This document shows positions 33,517-42,330 of a DNA stretch of 64,000 nucleotides, one piece after another. The first letter of the stretch is position 1; every line of letters starts with the position of its first letter. Under the pieces are notes generated by a model that searched no databases, was not told the DNA's origin, and saw only the letters and a list, made by a program, of their open reading frames with translations. Source of the stretch: Chloroflexota bacterium (GTDB lineage Bacteria; Chloroflexota; Anaerolineae; Anaerolineales; Anaerolineaceae); contig CP069394.1 of NCBI GenBank assembly GCA_016887485.1, positions 930,001 through 994,000 of the forward strand, in the 5' to 3' direction. The position numbers and the translations under genes are program-made.

Positions 33517-34541
33517 CAGACATAGAAAAACGCCCTCAATCCAATAACAACGACTATCTGGTGGAAGTCGAACACCTGAAGAAATACTTCCCTGTTCAGA
33601 CCAGTTTCATCGACCAAATCTTTTCCAAAGAACGGGATTATGTTCGCGCCGTGGATGATGTTACTTTCAAAATTCGGCGCGGTGAGGTCCTTGGCCTGGC
33701 AGGAGAAAGCGGCAGTGGCAAGACGACCATCGGACGGGTTACCATCGGTTTGGAAGAAAAGACCGAAGGCGAAGTCAAATTTGATGGCATGGATCTTTCC
33801 ACATTAACTGCTGGAGAACTGCGAAGATTACGCCGCCGCATGCAGGTTATTTTCCAGGACCCCATGGCCTCCTTGAATCCCCGAATGTCGTTGGGGAATG
33901 CCATTCAACAGGGTCTTGAGATCCACTACCCTGAATCCAAAGAACAACATCGTGATATAGTTCTGGAGGTTATGGAAAAAGTCGGCCTGACCCCGGCCCT
34001 GTTCTATTACAACAAATTCCCCCACCAGATCTCAGGCGGCCAACGTCAGCGTGTTGTGATTGCCCGGGCCCTGGTTACTAAACCAGAACTGGTGCTGGCG
34101 GATGAACCGATCGCCATGGCGGATGTCAGTGTGCGCGCCCAGCTGTTGGACCTGATGGTGCAACTGAAGAACGAATTCAATCTGACCTTCCTCTTCATTA
34201 CCCATGACCTGGCGACGGCAAAGTATATCTGCGATCGAATTGGCATCCTCTACCTCGGGAAAATAGTGGAGATCAGTGATCTGCGTGAGGTCTATGCCCA
34301 CCCGATGCACCCCTACACCATTGCCTTGCTGGCAGCGGTGCCTGTGCCTAACCCACACGAACGGCGCCAGGAGCCCATGCCCAGCGGTGAGATCCCCAAC
34401 CCGATCCATCCGCCATCCGGCTGCCGCTTCCACCCTCGCTGCCCCTATGCAAAGGAGATTTGTTCGGAAGAAGAGCCGCAATTGCGTGAGCTTCGCCCCG
34501 GACATCAGGTTGCCTGTCACTTTGCAGAACAATTCAAATAG
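33513..34541 (+). CDS. Oligopeptide ABC transporter ATPase DppF/OppF
   Basis: 342 aa. Walker A GESGSGKTTIGRV, Q-loop VIFQDPMASLNP, signature ISGGQRQRVVIARAL, H-loop FITHDLA, and the oligo_HPY tail [18 protein letters not shown]. The Walker B/D-loop reads LADEPIAMADVS, where many OppF have DEPVSALDVS, so the D-loop is shifted (AMADVS), a variant I have seen in other Chloroflexi and archaeal transporters. ATP hydrolysis residues (DE and His) remain. Last gene of the operon, followed by a hairpin at 34584-34608. Confidence 0.92.
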   Translation: MTDIEKRPQSNNNDYLVEVEHLKKYFPVQTSFIDQIFSKERDYVRAVDDVTFKIRRGEVLGLAGESGSGKTTIGRVTIGLEEKTEGEVKFDGMDLSTLTAGELRRLRRRMQVIFQDPMASLNPRMSLGNAIQQGLEIHYPESKEQHRDIVLEVMEKVGLTPALFYYNKFPHQISGGQRQRVVIARALVTKPELVLADEPIAMADVSVRAQLLDLMVQLKNEFNLTFLFITHDLATAKYICDRIGILYLGKIVEISDLREVYAHPMHPYTIALLAAVPVPNPHERRQEPMPSGEIPNPIHPPSGCRFHPRCPYAKEICSEEEPQLRELRPGHQVACHFAEQFK

Positions 34542-34583
34542 ATTCTTCATTCGTTGAAGAACTCAAAGCCAATAGTATCAAAA

Positions 34584-34608
34584 ACGGCCCTCCATTTGTG
34601 AGGGCCGT
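34584..34608 (+). terminator. Terminator-like hairpin between convergent operons
   Basis: Perfect 9-bp stem ACGGCCCTC / GAGGGCCGT, loop CATTTGT, followed by a short ATTCTTT. It is T-poor on the plus strand; on the minus strand TTTTGATA follows. It separates dppF from the HD gene. Confidence 0.7.
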
Positions 34609-34620
34609 ATTCTTTAGGTT

Positions 34621-35508
34621 CTAAGCGTTCAATTCTGAGATTAAAGCTACATGGCCTTCCAGAGCCAAAATTGTGCAGATCTCATCGTTCAATTGCCACA
34701 GGTAAGGTTCAGTAGAATCAAGAAGGACCTTACTGTGAGGATAACGCTGTTTCAGGGCAGAGAACCTCTCTGGCAGGGTGACAACCCGGTCCCCTTCCAC
34801 CAGCTTGTCACAGAAATTCACCAACTTCATCTCCCATGAAAAAGCCGACAGATCTTGCGTTAGAAAAATCCCCAAAAGGTGGTTACGAACGATTTCCGCC
34901 AACTCGGGATAGCCTCGCTGTGATAGAAACTCAGCACTGACTTGACCATGCTGGCCTGATTGTTGGAGTGTCTGAATTTTATCTAGGTCATGCACAAGTG
35001 CGGCCCGGTGTGTCAGGATCGGATCGATTGCCATACCTGCATGCCGCATCCAGACGGCCAGCTTATAGGCAGCCTCAGCTACCCTGGTCACATGCCGCTG
35101 AACATTCTCCGGCATAGACCATTCTTCCCACCAATTCAAGCACTGGTCCACGCTGGGGCGTGAGACCATTGATGCCAGGTTTGTCAACTTCTCACATCCT
35201 GAGATATCCAGATCGTGCACAGGCATTTCAGCTGGGGCAAGCGAGTCGGTTTCATTCAGCCATAGAACATAATCAAACTGCCCCCGCTTTTCTGGCAAAG
35301 GTTCATAGGCATCATCCATGAAAATAGCTACCTTATGGTCAGATCTTTCCTGAGGCCTCCAGCCGCCTTTCAGAGCATGGTGAAAAGTCATACGTTCTAC
35401 ATGAAGCGAATTCAACTGGCCATTTAGGTCAAAACGATCGTTAAAATATTCCCTCAAACGCTCAAAAAGGGACTCGGATTCCAGATAAATGTGTAAATCA
35501 CCCCGCAT
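34621..35508 (-). CDS. HD-domain protein (putative phosphohydrolase)
   Basis: About 295 aa. The N-terminal about 130 aa contain no recognised domain and include P-loop-free alpha/beta sequence (KVAIFMDDAYEPL, FDYVLWLNE) that looks like a degenerate nucleotide kinase fold. The C-terminus carries HD-domain ligands: H near RHVTRVAEAAYKLA, HD in LTHRAALVHDLDKIQ, HGQVSAEFL and the final Asp in VNFCDKLVEGDRVV. Start ATG 35508 or GTG 35511; the MFS stop directly precedes (TAAGTGATG), so the two are translationally coupled. HD enzymes cleave phosphate esters such as nucleotides; the substrate is unknown. Confidence 0.78.
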   Translation of the reverse strand: MRGDLHIYLESESLFERLREYFNDRFDLNGQLNSLHVERMTFHHALKGGWRPQERSDHKVAIFMDDAYEPLPEKRGQFDYVLWLNETDSLAPAEMPVHDLDISGCEKLTNLASMVSRPSVDQCLNWWEEWSMPENVQRHVTRVAEAAYKLAVWMRHAGMAIDPILTHRAALVHDLDKIQTLQQSGQHGQVSAEFLSQRGYPELAEIVRNHLLGIFLTQDLSAFSWEMKLVNFCDKLVEGDRVVTLPERFSALKQRYPHSKVLLDSTEPYLWQLNDEICTILALEGHVALISELNA

Positions 35509-35511
35509 CAC

Positions 35512-36696
35512 TTACCCAACCTTTTCAGCACTCTTTTTCTGAAATACGACCGGAATCAACGGGAAAGCCAACAGGTTGAATACCGCCAGCAGAGCAAATG
35601 TGAGCGGAAAATCCAATGAATCAACGAGCAAGCCCGTCACCGCCAAGCCAATCCCCGTTCCGATATTGGCAATAGCCATCAGAATTGAGAACATCGAAGC
35701 AGCAATCCGGGGATCTGTGCGCGCCATGGACGCTGCGAAATAAACCGTCTCATAAAAGCCGAACGCGAAACCAAATAGCAGCGCCACAATAAAAGCAATC
35801 CAGGGATTGGGAATGAACAGAAATAACAGAATGGACAGAAAAGAGACTAACATCGCATATTTCACCGAATTGCGGTGACCGAGTTTATCCGTCCAGCGTC
35901 CTCCCATCAAACCACCTACAATAATGCCTACCCCCCACACGCCGGAATAAAGCCCCGCCAGGAAAGTGGAAATCATAAACCGTTTTTCAAAGAAGGGATT
36001 CATAATTTCGGCAACTGAGTTAATAATGAAAGAATATAATGCGCCAATCAGAGCAAGGCTTAATATCTCTTTGCGGGCCAGGCTCTTGAAAGCTGACCAT
36101 TCAAAAGCTGGATGTTCCTTGACCCGGCTCTCCTTAATAAAGAAGGCCAACAGGAATGCCACGGTGCTGATCCCTGCTAATGACCAAAACGCTGCATGCC
36201 AGGAAACGAAATTCGCAAAAGCGCCAAAGAAAACACTGATAATCGCCACGCCCAGTGCCCGACCTCCGACCATCAAGCCCTGGATCGTTCCCTGGTCCTC
36301 TTCTGGCGTCGTATCCAATGCCAGACCATCCGTGGCGGTATCATAAAGCGCCATCCCCATCATCATCAGAAAGCCTAGCAGGGCATAGAGACTAAAATTC
36401 AAACCAGGGTCAATAAATGGGACTATGATCAATGTCACCACTTGGATGGCAACGCCAATTAATATGTAGGGCTTGCGATATCCCATCCCCAGGAGATTAA
36501 CCTTGTCCGACAACATCCCCAGAAAAATCTTGAGAACAAAAGGCAGCATCCCGATCAGGCCAATCAACCCGACGCCCTTCATATCTACGCCAAAAGATAG
36601 AAGATAAATTGCATTGAAGCCGGTGAAATAACTGAGTATCGCCCCCTGGATAAAATAAAGCAGACTGAAAATGATATATCTGAAGGTTTTGCTCAT
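35512..36696 (-). CDS. MFS transporter (AmpG/PAT-like)
   Basis: 394 aa, about twelve transmembrane segments. The opening (FSLLYFIQGAILSYFTGFNAIYL), the loop KIFLGMLSDKVNLLGMGYRKPYI after helix 2-3 and TATDGLALDTTPEEDQGTIQG resemble the AmpG/PAT branch, which includes muropeptide and acetyl-CoA transporters. The cytoplasmic motif WTDKLGHRNSVKY lies between helices 8 and 9. It is the first gene of a two-gene unit with the HD protein and has a near-consensus promoter overlapped by an inverted repeat (36738-36767). The cargo cannot be told. Confidence 0.85.
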   Translation of the reverse strand: MSKTFRYIIFSLLYFIQGAILSYFTGFNAIYLLSFGVDMKGVGLIGLIGMLPFVLKIFLGMLSDKVNLLGMGYRKPYILIGVAIQVVTLIIVPFIDPGLNFSLYALLGFLMMMGMALYDTATDGLALDTTPEEDQGTIQGLMVGGRALGVAIISVFFGAFANFVSWHAAFWSLAGISTVAFLLAFFIKESRVKEHPAFEWSAFKSLARKEILSLALIGALYSFIINSVAEIMNPFFEKRFMISTFLAGLYSGVWGVGIIVGGLMGGRWTDKLGHRNSVKYAMLVSFLSILLFLFIPNPWIAFIVALLFGFAFGFYETVYFAASMARTDPRIAASMFSILMAIANIGTGIGLAVTGLLVDSLDFPLTFALLAVFNLLAFPLIPVVFQKKSAEKVG

Positions 36697-36737
36697 GGCG
36701 GCTCCTCGTTGATCTGCGGGGATAGTTAATTCAATAA

Positions 36738-36767
36738 AGTATAGTTGACAAAGATGACCAGGTCAAC
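36738..36767 (-). promoter_or_regulatory. Promoter with overlapping inverted repeat (candidate operator) for MFS-HD operon
   Basis: Minus strand TTGACC (36761-36766), 17-bp spacer, TATACT (36738-36743), about 40 bp before the start codon. GTTGAC at 36744-36749 and GTCAAC at 36762-36767 form a 6-bp inverted repeat separated by 12 bp that covers the -35 and spacer, a layout expected for a repressor site. Confidence 0.68.
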
Positions 36768-36838
36768 AAAGGAAGAAGGCTATGAAAGCGAAATTCGCCC
36801 ATTAACATGAGGGAAATTACGGTATAATAATCCAGCTA

Positions 36839-36911
36839 GCCCCCGTAGCTCAATGGATAGAGTACCTGACTTCGAATCAGTTGGTTGCGCGTTCGAGTCG
36901 CGCCGGGGGCG
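36839..36911 (+). tRNA. tRNA-Arg (anticodon TCG)
   Basis: 73-nt cloverleaf: acceptor GCCCCCG/CGGGGGC, D-stem GCTC/GAGT, anticodon loop CTTCGAA (anticodon TCG, reads CGA), T-arm GCGCG-TTCGAGT-CGCGC, discriminator G. The first anticodon-stem pair is C-T, a mismatch. CCA is not encoded. A TATAAT lies at 36823-36828. The 296 bp downstream (36912-37207) hold no gene I can see and no copy of the tRNA 3' end. Confidence 0.93.
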
Positions 36912-37207
36912 CTATATGTTCTCGAATTGAGTCTGTTGGACTTTCATTTAGGTTGGGACAACTTATTTAGTCAAGAGATAGACGCGAAAAATCCTATGAA
37001 TTTCTGTTAATTCTTCTCAGGATTCCTCTCGATCACATTCAAATGATAGCTATGATTTTCTATTCATTTCCCAATTCTTAACCAGACCTTCATCTCCCTG
37101 GAAAGTATCCCCTACGAAAGATATAAAGAAAACAGGTCTTCTGGACTATTAAAATAAAACCAATATCTGTTTATACTTACCTAACATTTAAGAATGGGAA
37201 ACTTGTT

Positions 37208-38152
37208 ATGGGAGCAAAGACAAAATTTTCAAAAGAAATTATTGAAGATCTTCTCTTACCGTATAACAAGGGAAGACTTGTAAGTTTCAAAGCAATACCT
37301 CAAGGAACCGTTCAATCGAATTATCTTGTGGTAACATCCGCAGGAAAATTCATTCTTAGATATTACGAGAATCGTTCCTCTTATTCAGTACTGTTTGAAA
37401 GCGAATTGTTATCTTTCCTGGCATCAAACAAATACCCGTGTCCCCACATCATAAAGGATCAAAAAGACAATTATGTTGGCAGTTTTCAAAGCAAACCCTA
37501 TGCCCTCTTTAAATTCATTGAAGGTCACCCTGTCAAAAAATTATCACCAGCCCAAAAGAGCCAAATAATTCATAAAGTAGCTGAATTACAAATCCTAACC
37601 CAGAACTTTCATTCAGTGTATCAAGATTCTCGATGGAATTATAATGTTCCGCTATGCCGAGATCTGGCTACAAGTACTGCCCAAGACATAAATACTATTG
37701 ATGCGTATAACAAATTATCATGGATTGAACAACAATTAGCTTTGCTCGTGTTCCCGGACAATCTTCCTAAAGGGATCTGTCATTGCGATTTCCACTATTC
37801 AAACGCATTGTTCCATGGAGGCCATCTGGTGGGGCTGATTGATTTTGATGACGCTAACCACACCTTCCTATCTTTTGATCTGGCTTGCCTGGTCGACACC
37901 TGGGCATGGCTCTATCCATCGGAAACTTTGGATATTCAAGCAGCTAAAACAATTATCCAGGAATATGAGACTATTCGTCCTCTTAGCTCTATCGAGAAAC
38001 ATCATTTTTTCGACATCTATATTTTAAGCATTCTGTTTGACTCTATCTGGTCCTTTAACCGTGGATCAGTCGGGAGCTTTTACGAACAGAAGAAGATCGA
38101 ATACCTTGCCTCCCTCGGAAGAATTTACCTAGAAAATTTTTTGTTTTCCTAA
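37208..38152 (+). CDS. APH/homoserine-kinase-II-like phosphotransferase
   Basis: 314 aa protein-kinase-like fold. Seen: a nucleotide-binding N-lobe (QGTVQSNYLVVTSAGKFILRYY), the catalytic loop HCDFHYSNALF (HxDxxxxN, brackets D and N) and the metal-binding LIDFDDANHTFLSFDLA. Among the APH family the pattern is nearest to homoserine kinase type II (ThrB2) and choline/aminoglycoside kinases. No threonine-pathway neighbours are present, so homoserine is only a guess; it could be an unlinked small-molecule kinase. AT-richer than the genes to the left; a TATACT box lies at 37172-37177. Confidence 0.75.
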   Translation: MGAKTKFSKEIIEDLLLPYNKGRLVSFKAIPQGTVQSNYLVVTSAGKFILRYYENRSSYSVLFESELLSFLASNKYPCPHIIKDQKDNYVGSFQSKPYALFKFIEGHPVKKLSPAQKSQIIHKVAELQILTQNFHSVYQDSRWNYNVPLCRDLATSTAQDINTIDAYNKLSWIEQQLALLVFPDNLPKGICHCDFHYSNALFHGGHLVGLIDFDDANHTFLSFDLACLVDTWAWLYPSETLDIQAAKTIIQEYETIRPLSSIEKHHFFDIYILSILFDSIWSFNRGSVGSFYEQKKIEYLASLGRIYLENFLFS

Positions 38153-38271
38153 ATAGTGCCAACTTTATGTAGATATTGAACATATCGCAGGTCAGGTTTA
38201 GTGAAAATCATTATCTGTTATACTGAAAATACAACTTTTCCATTTATGCTTCTTTCTTTACATAAACTACT

Positions 38272-39795
38272 ATGACTTTTATTAAACGCATCCAGTATTT
38301 CTTTCATCGGTTGCAGTGGAAGTTGACGTTCAGCTACACCGCTGTCACTATGGTATCGTTGCTTATTCTTGTATTGATCCTGGGATACCTATTATTCTCA
38401 ACTGTGCTAGTTCCGCTGGATATTCTTAATAATGTTCTTTCCCCAAAAGCCTGGATACAAACAGTCAGTCAAAATTATGCTCCCGAATGGCGTTATGTTT
38501 TGTCTCATGAGCCAGTTGATTCTGAGTTATTGTCCCTTCTGTTAAAGGATGATGAACTTCAGATTTCTTTTCTCGACCTGTTCCAGATTGGAGATTTGCA
38601 AGTCCGAGCTAGAACAACCGGTGAAGGAAGCGTATTAATTCTCGATCCGAAAGGAAACCTTCTCGCTTCTTCTGATACCGAATTGGTTTCGGAAAATAAT
38701 ATTGGCAAGCCACTGGATCTTGGAATTTTGCCAGGTTTGGAACAAGTGCTTGATACAGCGCTGGCTGGAAACGTCGATCCAGAACGATTATTTGTCGAAT
38801 TGGAGCCCAATGAAAGTTTTTATTTTGCTGTTCCTTATTTTGACGAAAGCAATCAAGACCTTTTAGGTGTTGGAGTTATCTACTTCGCAAGTATTCCAAC
38901 TGAAAATGACCTCCCACATAATATAATGACCATACTCAGTCAAAGTGTCTTAATACTTTTATTGGCAGCTGGTCTGATCGGAACATTGTTTGGGTTTTGG
39001 ACCGCTAAAGGTATGACGCTACGATTGCAAAAGGTTTCCAATGTGACTGATGCTTGGAGTCAGGGAGATTTCTCTGAGTTTATTTCCGATCCATCGGGTG
39101 ATGAGATCAGCCAGCTTGCTAACAGACTCAACCATATGGCTGAGCAATTGCAAGAATTTCTCCGAAGAAGTAAGGAAATGGCTGTTTCTGAAGAGCGCAA
39201 CCGCCTGGCTCGAGATCTCCACGATAGTGCAAAACAGGAAGCTTTGGCTGCTTCATTTCATCTTGGCACAGCATTGACGCTTTATGAAAGGGATCCGCAA
39301 AATGCAAAAGGCCATCTTATTGAGGCAGATAGATTAATTAATTCCGTTCGAAGTGAATTAATCGACCTTATTCATGAACTTCGACCTCCATCAAGAAATG
39401 ATGACTTTTTCGATGAGAAACTCAATGAATATATCATTGAATGGGCACACCAGGCAGGAATTAATGCCAACCTTGAAATAATAGACACCCCTCAACTTCG
39501 CCTGGGTATCCAACAAGCAGTTTATCGAATTGTACAGGAGGCTCTGGCCAATGTGGCCCGTCATAGTTCGGCCAAACAGGTCAAGGTAACTTTAAAAAAA
39601 GCTGACAAAAGGTTTGAGCTGTCTATTCAAGATGATGGTATTGGTTTTGATACTCAAAAGTTCTATGATGGAATCGGCTTAGAATCAATGAAGGAACGGG
39701 CAGAATCTATAGGCGGGGAGATTAATATAATGAGCGAAATTGGATCGGGTACACGAATTGCGGTTTCCTTTTCAACTAACGAGATTGGTGAGTGA
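38272..39795 (+). CDS. Sensor histidine kinase (NarL-type, HisKA_3)
   Basis: 507 aa. Two transmembrane helices (about 20-43 and 219-245) bracket an extracytoplasmic sensor domain of about 175 aa. A HAMP domain follows (SNVTDAWSQGDFSEFISDPSG...), then the HisKA_3 phospho-acceptor helix VSEERNRLARDLHDSAKQEAL (phospho-His in RDLHDS) and a HATPase domain (EALANVARHSSAKQVKV, DDGIGF, GIGLESMKERAE). This is the LiaS/DesK/NarX class. The response regulator starts 3 bp after it. The stimulus is unknown; the LiaS-like domain order suggests envelope stress but the sensor domain is larger. Confidence 0.92.
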   Translation: MTFIKRIQYFFHRLQWKLTFSYTAVTMVSLLILVLILGYLLFSTVLVPLDILNNVLSPKAWIQTVSQNYAPEWRYVLSHEPVDSELLSLLLKDDELQISFLDLFQIGDLQVRARTTGEGSVLILDPKGNLLASSDTELVSENNIGKPLDLGILPGLEQVLDTALAGNVDPERLFVELEPNESFYFAVPYFDESNQDLLGVGVIYFASIPTENDLPHNIMTILSQSVLILLLAAGLIGTLFGFWTAKGMTLRLQKVSNVTDAWSQGDFSEFISDPSGDEISQLANRLNHMAEQLQEFLRRSKEMAVSEERNRLARDLHDSAKQEALAASFHLGTALTLYERDPQNAKGHLIEADRLINSVRSELIDLIHELRPPSRNDDFFDEKLNEYIIEWAHQAGINANLEIIDTPQLRLGIQQAVYRIVQEALANVARHSSAKQVKVTLKKADKRFELSIQDDGIGFDTQKFYDGIGLESMKERAESIGGEINIMSEIGSGTRIAVSFSTNEIGE

Positions 39796-39798
39796 AAA

Positions 39799-40452
39799 AT
39801 GTCAGAGCCCATTACTGTCATGATTGTAGACGATCACGAAATGGTCCGAAAAGGTGCAATCGGATACTTGCAAGCCCAACCCCAACTGGCCGTGATTGCG
39901 GAAGCTGAGAATGGTCAAGATGCAGTCAGGTTAGCTGGAGAGCACGTTCCAGATGTCGTGCTGATGGATCTAGTCATGCCTGGGATGGATGGCGTTGAGG
40001 CAACCCGGAAAGTAAAAGATGTCAGCCCCAGATCGCAGGTCATCGTTTTGACATCTTTCCATCAAGATGACCATATCTTTCCTGCGTTACAGGCAGGTGC
40101 AATATCTTATTTATTAAAAGATGTTAAAGCGCAAGAACTTGTTGAAGCGATCCGCAGGGCAGCCAGGGGCGAAGCCACTCTGCATCCAAGAATTGCAGCC
40201 CGGGTGATTAGACAATTAAATGGAGGGGAAGCAACAAGTCAAAACCCATTTACCGAATTAACAGATCGGGAATTGGAAGTTCTAAATTTAATCGCCTCGG
40301 GCTATACCAACCAGAAGATTTCCAAAGAGTTGTATATTAGCATTGGCACGGTAAAAGGCCATGTGAGCAATATTCTCAATAAATTACAGCTGGCTGACCG
40401 CACCCAAGCAGCAGTCTTTGCCTGGAAAAAAGGTTTTATGAACGAAGATTAG
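39799..40452 (+). CDS. LuxR/NarL-family response regulator
   Basis: 217 aa. Receiver domain with acidic pocket (MIVDDHEMVRKG), phospho-Asp in DVVLMDLVMPGMDG, Thr in VLTSFHQ and Lys in LLKDVKAQEL; then a LuxR-type helix-turn-helix (ELTDRELEVLNLIASGYTNQKISKELYISIGTVKGHVSNIL). It is the partner of the kinase directly upstream. Its targets cannot be read, but the CPBP protease gene after it is a possible one. Confidence 0.94.
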   Translation: MSEPITVMIVDDHEMVRKGAIGYLQAQPQLAVIAEAENGQDAVRLAGEHVPDVVLMDLVMPGMDGVEATRKVKDVSPRSQVIVLTSFHQDDHIFPALQAGAISYLLKDVKAQELVEAIRRAARGEATLHPRIAARVIRQLNGGEATSQNPFTELTDRELEVLNLIASGYTNQKISKELYISIGTVKGHVSNILNKLQLADRTQAAVFAWKKGFMNED

Positions 40453-40509
40453 TTCTTCGCAATATTACTTGGGTTGTAAGAATCCCAAACTAGGGTCAAC
40501 AATAGCTAT

Positions 40510-40548
40510 AACCTCCGACATGGTTAATAACCTGGCCGGAGGTTTATT
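40510..40548 (+). terminator. Terminator-like hairpin after the two-component genes
   Basis: 8-bp outer stem AACCTCCG / CGGAGGTT enclosing a smaller GGTTAATAACC hairpin, followed by TTATTTG. Probably ends the two-component transcript. Confidence 0.6.
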
Positions 40549-40626
40549 TGATTCAAATCTAGCGCCTGATGCGTTTTCTTAACCAAAATGTTATTCTCCT
40601 TTATATGAATTGCTGAAGGAGAACCA

Positions 40627-41526
40627 ATGGGTCTTAATGGAAGTCAAAGCAAATTAAAAAGACGTTTTTATTTTCACCAACATCATTGGATCAGTCTCGC
40701 CATGTTTTGTGTGGTTTTCATAATCTTGATCGTCCTCGTCGCAGTGGGGGCAAATTGGGTTGGTATACCTGGAGACGCTCATTACCGTGCATTTATCACA
40801 CCTACGCTCGCTCACATCCTAACCCTATTCATTATCGTACCATTTATCATGAAATTGCCGAATGGAAAGACAACTTTCCGTAAATATTTGGACAATATCC
40901 GCCTAACGCATTTCAGACCATTCATCCCCCTGGTTTTATTGGGGGTTTCATGTAGCTTGATTATGCTGCTACTTTTATCTACAAATTCATTCATTTATCG
41001 TTTGATGGAAGGCATGCCCCTTGGCCTCCGTTTTATCCAATCTGCTTTCAAAATAAAAGCAGTCCTTAGGCCAGGGACAAGAGTTTGGATCGATTCGTTT
41101 CCCTCAATTTTTGAAGAAGTCTTCTGGCGCGGCGTTTTCCTGGTTTTATTTATGCGAAAGTACACAGCAAAGAAATCAATTTTTATCACTTCTCTCGGTT
41201 TTGGACTACTTCATTTGATTAATCTTCTTTTTGGTGCTGAACCTACTTTTGTCCTGAAGCAAGTCTTAATGGGCTGCATTATGGGTATTTTCTATGGGTA
41301 CATTGTTCTTAAATCTAATAGTTTGATACCTGCAATGATTTTTCACTATTTAGTAAATGTCTTCATCTACTCATTCACCTATTATTTTTCTACACATGCA
41401 CCTACAGGCACCTATTTTCTATATATGTTGGTCTGCCTACCAGTGACTACGACTCTTCTTATCCTCTGGGTCGAGTACTTTTGCACCCGTTGGATCTCTG
41501 GATCACAAAATATCAAGATATGTTAG
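40627..41526 (+). CDS. CPBP-family intramembrane metalloprotease
   Basis: 299 aa, about seven to eight transmembrane helices. The three CPBP (Abi/CAAX) motifs are present: EEVFWRG (EExxxR), FGLLHLINLLFG (FxxxH) and the third block AMIFHYLVNVFIY (HxxxN). The metal-binding Glu pair and His residues are therefore kept, and an active enzyme is likely. Family members process prenylated proteins, bacteriocins or membrane regulators. RBS is GAAGGAG before ATG. It is the first gene of an AT-rich cluster of membrane and methyl-transfer proteins. Confidence 0.85.
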   Translation: MGLNGSQSKLKRRFYFHQHHWISLAMFCVVFIILIVLVAVGANWVGIPGDAHYRAFITPTLAHILTLFIIVPFIMKLPNGKTTFRKYLDNIRLTHFRPFIPLVLLGVSCSLIMLLLLSTNSFIYRLMEGMPLGLRFIQSAFKIKAVLRPGTRVWIDSFPSIFEEVFWRGVFLVLFMRKYTAKKSIFITSLGFGLLHLINLLFGAEPTFVLKQVLMGCIMGIFYGYIVLKSNSLIPAMIFHYLVNVFIYSFTYYFSTHAPTGTYFLYMLVCLPVTTTLLILWVEYFCTRWISGSQNIKIC

Positions 41527-41541
41527 GCCTGGAGAATTCAC

Positions 41542-41658
41542 ATGGAGAATCAGAAATTCCGCTTTTTTCACCATTTTATACTAATCGGATCATTTGTGAG
41601 TATTGGATACTTGAACCTTTCAATATTTGAAACAAACAAGGTTGGAGAAAAAGAATGA
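41542..41658 (+). CDS. Small membrane ORF, 38 aa
   Basis: A 38-codon ORF (begins MENQKFRFFHH) with a hydrophobic stretch FILIGSFVSIGYLNLSIF long enough for one membrane span. GGAG lies 9 nt before its ATG and its TGA overlaps the ATG of the next gene (ATGA), suggesting translational coupling. It is too short to judge by homology; it could be a genuine small protein or a leader ORF. Confidence 0.45.
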   Translation: MENQKFRFFHHFILIGSFVSIGYLNLSIFETNKVGEKE

Positions 41659-42290
41659 AAACAAATAAACAAAATCTATATCCTTGGCTCTTCCTTTTTG
41701 CAAGCATAATATTTATCGTTGGGATAATCGCTTCCATTGTCATCTTTAAAAGTCCAGGCCTTAAGATGTATCCATCCATGATATCAAACACATATCGTGA
41801 ACAACAACATCATCTATCTCTACCCGGTAAAACAGAGGTGTTTCTTACCCGGACCGGAGCTTACGGGATTTATTATGAATACAGCCTGGTTGCAGCGTCT
41901 GCAGAGGATTACACCAACCTTCCCCCAGATATTCAATGTTCCTTGACATCTCATGCAACAGACTCAATCATTCAAGCTGTACCGGACTATGTTGAATCCA
42001 ATCGGTATTGGTCAAAAGAAGCAGGTGGAATAGGCGTGTTGGTCATGAGTATCTCAGTAGATGAACCCGGGAAGTACGCATTTGAGTGCTCATATAAAGA
42101 TGGCCAAACTGAACCAGAAATCAGAATCTTATTGGGGCCCAACTACTACTGGGAATTTCTTCGAGTAATCGGAACGATTTTTGTTCCTTTTGTATTCGGC
42201 ATCAACACTATTTTTGTCTCGATAACTATTCCATTTTTTCTTGTTATTATCGGGGTTATATTGAAAAAGGCAAAGCATAATTATCAATAA
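41655..42290 (+). CDS. Membrane protein of unknown function
   Basis: 211 aa with two transmembrane helices (about 10-32 and 172-202) bracketing an extracytoplasmic beta-rich domain of about 135 aa (SLPGKTEVFLTRTGAYGIYY, DEPGKYAFECSYKDG). It looks like a small extracellular-facing domain protein rather than an enzyme. Overlaps the 38-aa ORF by 4 bp. I do not recognise the family. Confidence 0.7.
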   Translation: MKTNKQNLYPWLFLFASIIFIVGIIASIVIFKSPGLKMYPSMISNTYREQQHHLSLPGKTEVFLTRTGAYGIYYEYSLVAASAEDYTNLPPDIQCSLTSHATDSIIQAVPDYVESNRYWSKEAGGIGVLVMSISVDEPGKYAFECSYKDGQTEPEIRILLGPNYYWEFLRVIGTIFVPFVFGINTIFVSITIPFFLVIIGVILKKAKHNYQ

Positions 42291-42330
42291 ATCCTCAAAT
42301 CAAACCACTTATCTAGAAAAGGATTAACCA

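Noticed and set aside
36839-37207. tRNA-Arg as an island attachment site
   Set aside because: I found no second copy of the tRNA 3' end downstream and no integrase in the window.
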